Positions 63,155 through 64,000 of a DNA stretch of 64,000 nt are shown piece after piece. Within the stretch, counting starts at the first letter, position 1. Each line of letters begins with the position of its first letter. Under the pieces are notes generated by a model, which was not told the DNA's origin, did not search any database, and was given only the letters and a program-made list of their open reading frames with translations. Origin of the DNA: Lysobacter_C viscosus (GTDB lineage Bacteria; Pseudomonadota; Gammaproteobacteria; Xanthomonadales; Xanthomonadaceae); contig NZ_JBJMAV010000008.1 in NCBI RefSeq assembly GCF_046600715.1, positions 1-64,000 of the forward strand, in the 5' to 3' direction. A program made the position numbers and the translations under genes.

Positions 63155-64000
63155 GTGTCCAATAGCCCGCTTGGCGTGGTCAATGCATCTCCAATGGAGC
63201 CTCTGCGCGTCCTGGAGGAGGTCAAACGCCTGGCGCTGGAGCAGCTTGGCGGCCTTCCGGCGATGGTCTTCCGCGGTGTCGAACAGTCGCTCAACAACGC
63301 GGTGCCCAACGGGATGGCCGGCCCCGGCCACTTCGAGGACCTGGGATCGCTGCGGTTGCTGCGGCAGCAGAATGCCACGCTCGCCATGCGCTTCCGGCAG
63401 CAGTTGGGCCAGGGCTTCGACGACTTCCGCGGCCTGCGCGTGCGCAACCGCGGTGAACTGCCGCTTGGCCTGATCGACGACGAGCAGCTTGAGTTCCAGT
63501 TGCAGGGCCAGCGCCTGTCCGAGGCACTACAGGGCCGCTACCAGCGACCGTTGGAGATGTTGCGGGGTCGCCTGACGACGCTGAGTGCCGCGTTGGGCAC
63601 CACCTGCGAGATGAATCCGATCGGCCCCGACCGCCTGGCCGCGGCGTTCGTGGAGACCTTCCGCGAAGCCGAGCCGTCGGCGTCGGTGCGTTCGCTGATG
63701 TTCCGCCAGTACGAGCAGGACCTGGCGATGTTGCTGGGTGATTTCTACGGGCGCATCAACACCCTGCTGGCCTCGGCCGGATACGGTGTCGCTAGTCCCG
63801 AACCCCACCACGCCACGCGTCCGTCGCAACCGTTCGTTGCCGACACCGTGGAGCCGCGCCAGCCGCAGGCGCAGCCACAGACGCAATCCCGGCCGCAACC
63901 CCAGCCGCAAGCGCATGCGGACCCGGGCGCGTTCTCCGTGCCCGGTCTGGAAAGCGTTCCCGGCCGTGAGCAGCCCCAGGCCCCGTCGCCGGCCGCGCCT
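63155..64000 (+). CDS. DUF1631-family protein, N-terminal part (3' end outside window)
   Basis: Open from GTG 63155 (preceded by GGGGGA) to the edge: 282 codons of a longer gene. Recognisable as DUF1631 from 'LRVLEEVKRLALEQL', 'LLRQQNATLAMRFRQQLGQGFDDF' (in parts), 'LQGQRLSEALQGRYQRPLEMLRGRL' (in parts) and 'NPIGPDRLAAAFVETF'. The visible end turns into a Gln/Pro-rich linker. DUF1631 proteins are sometimes misannotated as thymidine phosphorylase; function unknown. Confidence 0.85.
   Translation, partial: MSNSPLGVVNASPMEPLRVLEEVKRLALEQLGGLPAMVFRGVEQSLNNAVPNGMAGPGHFEDLGSLRLLRQQNATLAMRFRQQLGQGFDDFRGLRVRNRGELPLGLIDDEQLEFQLQGQRLSEALQGRYQRPLEMLRGRLTTLSAALGTTCEMNPIGPDRLAAAFVETFREAEPSASVRSLMFRQYEQDLAMLLGDFYGRINTLLASAGYGVASPEPHHATRPSQPFVADTVEPRQPQAQPQTQSRPQPQPQAHADPGAFSVPGLESVPGREQPQAPSPAAP

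Overview
This is a GC-rich (roughly 70% by eye), densely packed chromosomal segment from a gammaproteobacterium of the Xanthomonadaceae/Lysobacteraceae (Lysobacter, Luteimonas or Xanthomonas-like). The assignment is inferred from gene content: a gshB–tonB-like pair divergent from a complete pilG-pilH-pilI-pilJ-chpA-chpB-chpC block, the lptD-surA-pdxA-rsmA-apaG-apaH operon, and REP-like intergenic palindromes. There are no rRNA or tRNA genes, insertion sequences, prophage genes or CRISPR arrays. It looks like core chromosome.

Layout. 1–8.6 kb: the end of an unknown helical-repeat protein, a two-domain glycosyltransferase, penicillin-binding protein 1B with a TPR lipoprotein that may be its activator, a YoaA helicase and TsaB. 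8.7–22.7 kb: a TonB-like protein and glutathione synthetase (minus strand), then the type IV pilus chemosensory operon (plus strand) behind a good sigma-70 promoter. 22.8–29.7 kb: rsmE and bioA, divergent from nudE-cysQ, then mazG and an OmpR-family two-component pair. 29.7–36.6 kb: an exported isoaspartyl peptidase, dgkA, a TerC-family protein, a lemA/TPM-domain trio, lgt, thyA and folA. 36.6–45.9 kb (minus strand): the outer-membrane/ribosome-maturation operon from lptD to apaH, preceded by a histone-deacetylase-like hydrolase, a cobalamin adenosyltransferase and a small membrane protein. 45.9–54 kb: two ubiquinone hydroxylases, an EF-hand protein, rlmM, a purine-type deaminase, glnS, a DUF2007 protein and msrA. 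54–57.8 kb: the peroxide-defence cluster oxyR–ahpF–ahpC, with a readable OxyR site. 57.8–64 kb: a lipoprotein esterase, prmC, pip, a REPIN-like element, a NUDIX hydrolase, a 5'-3' exonuclease, a nitroreductase and the start of a DUF1631 protein.

The chemosensory operon is the most unusual part. ChpA carries an approximately 170-residue Glu/Arg/Ala segment with five-residue periodicity (probably a rigid single alpha-helix) and seven copies of an 18-bp EPEQ(E/V)A repeat between its phosphotransfer domains. ChpB keeps the CheB fold but has lost all three catalytic-triad positions, and no CheR/PilK methyltransferase gene is in the operon. Together these suggest a pilus-control pathway that has abandoned classical methylation adaptation. 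Other items worth following are a possible cobalamin-uptake pair (DUF6580-like membrane protein plus PduO-type adenosyltransferase), an LpoP-like PBP1B partner, a perfect 22-bp palindrome spanning two convergent stop codons, and the OxyR tetrad site directly abutting the ahpC -35 box.
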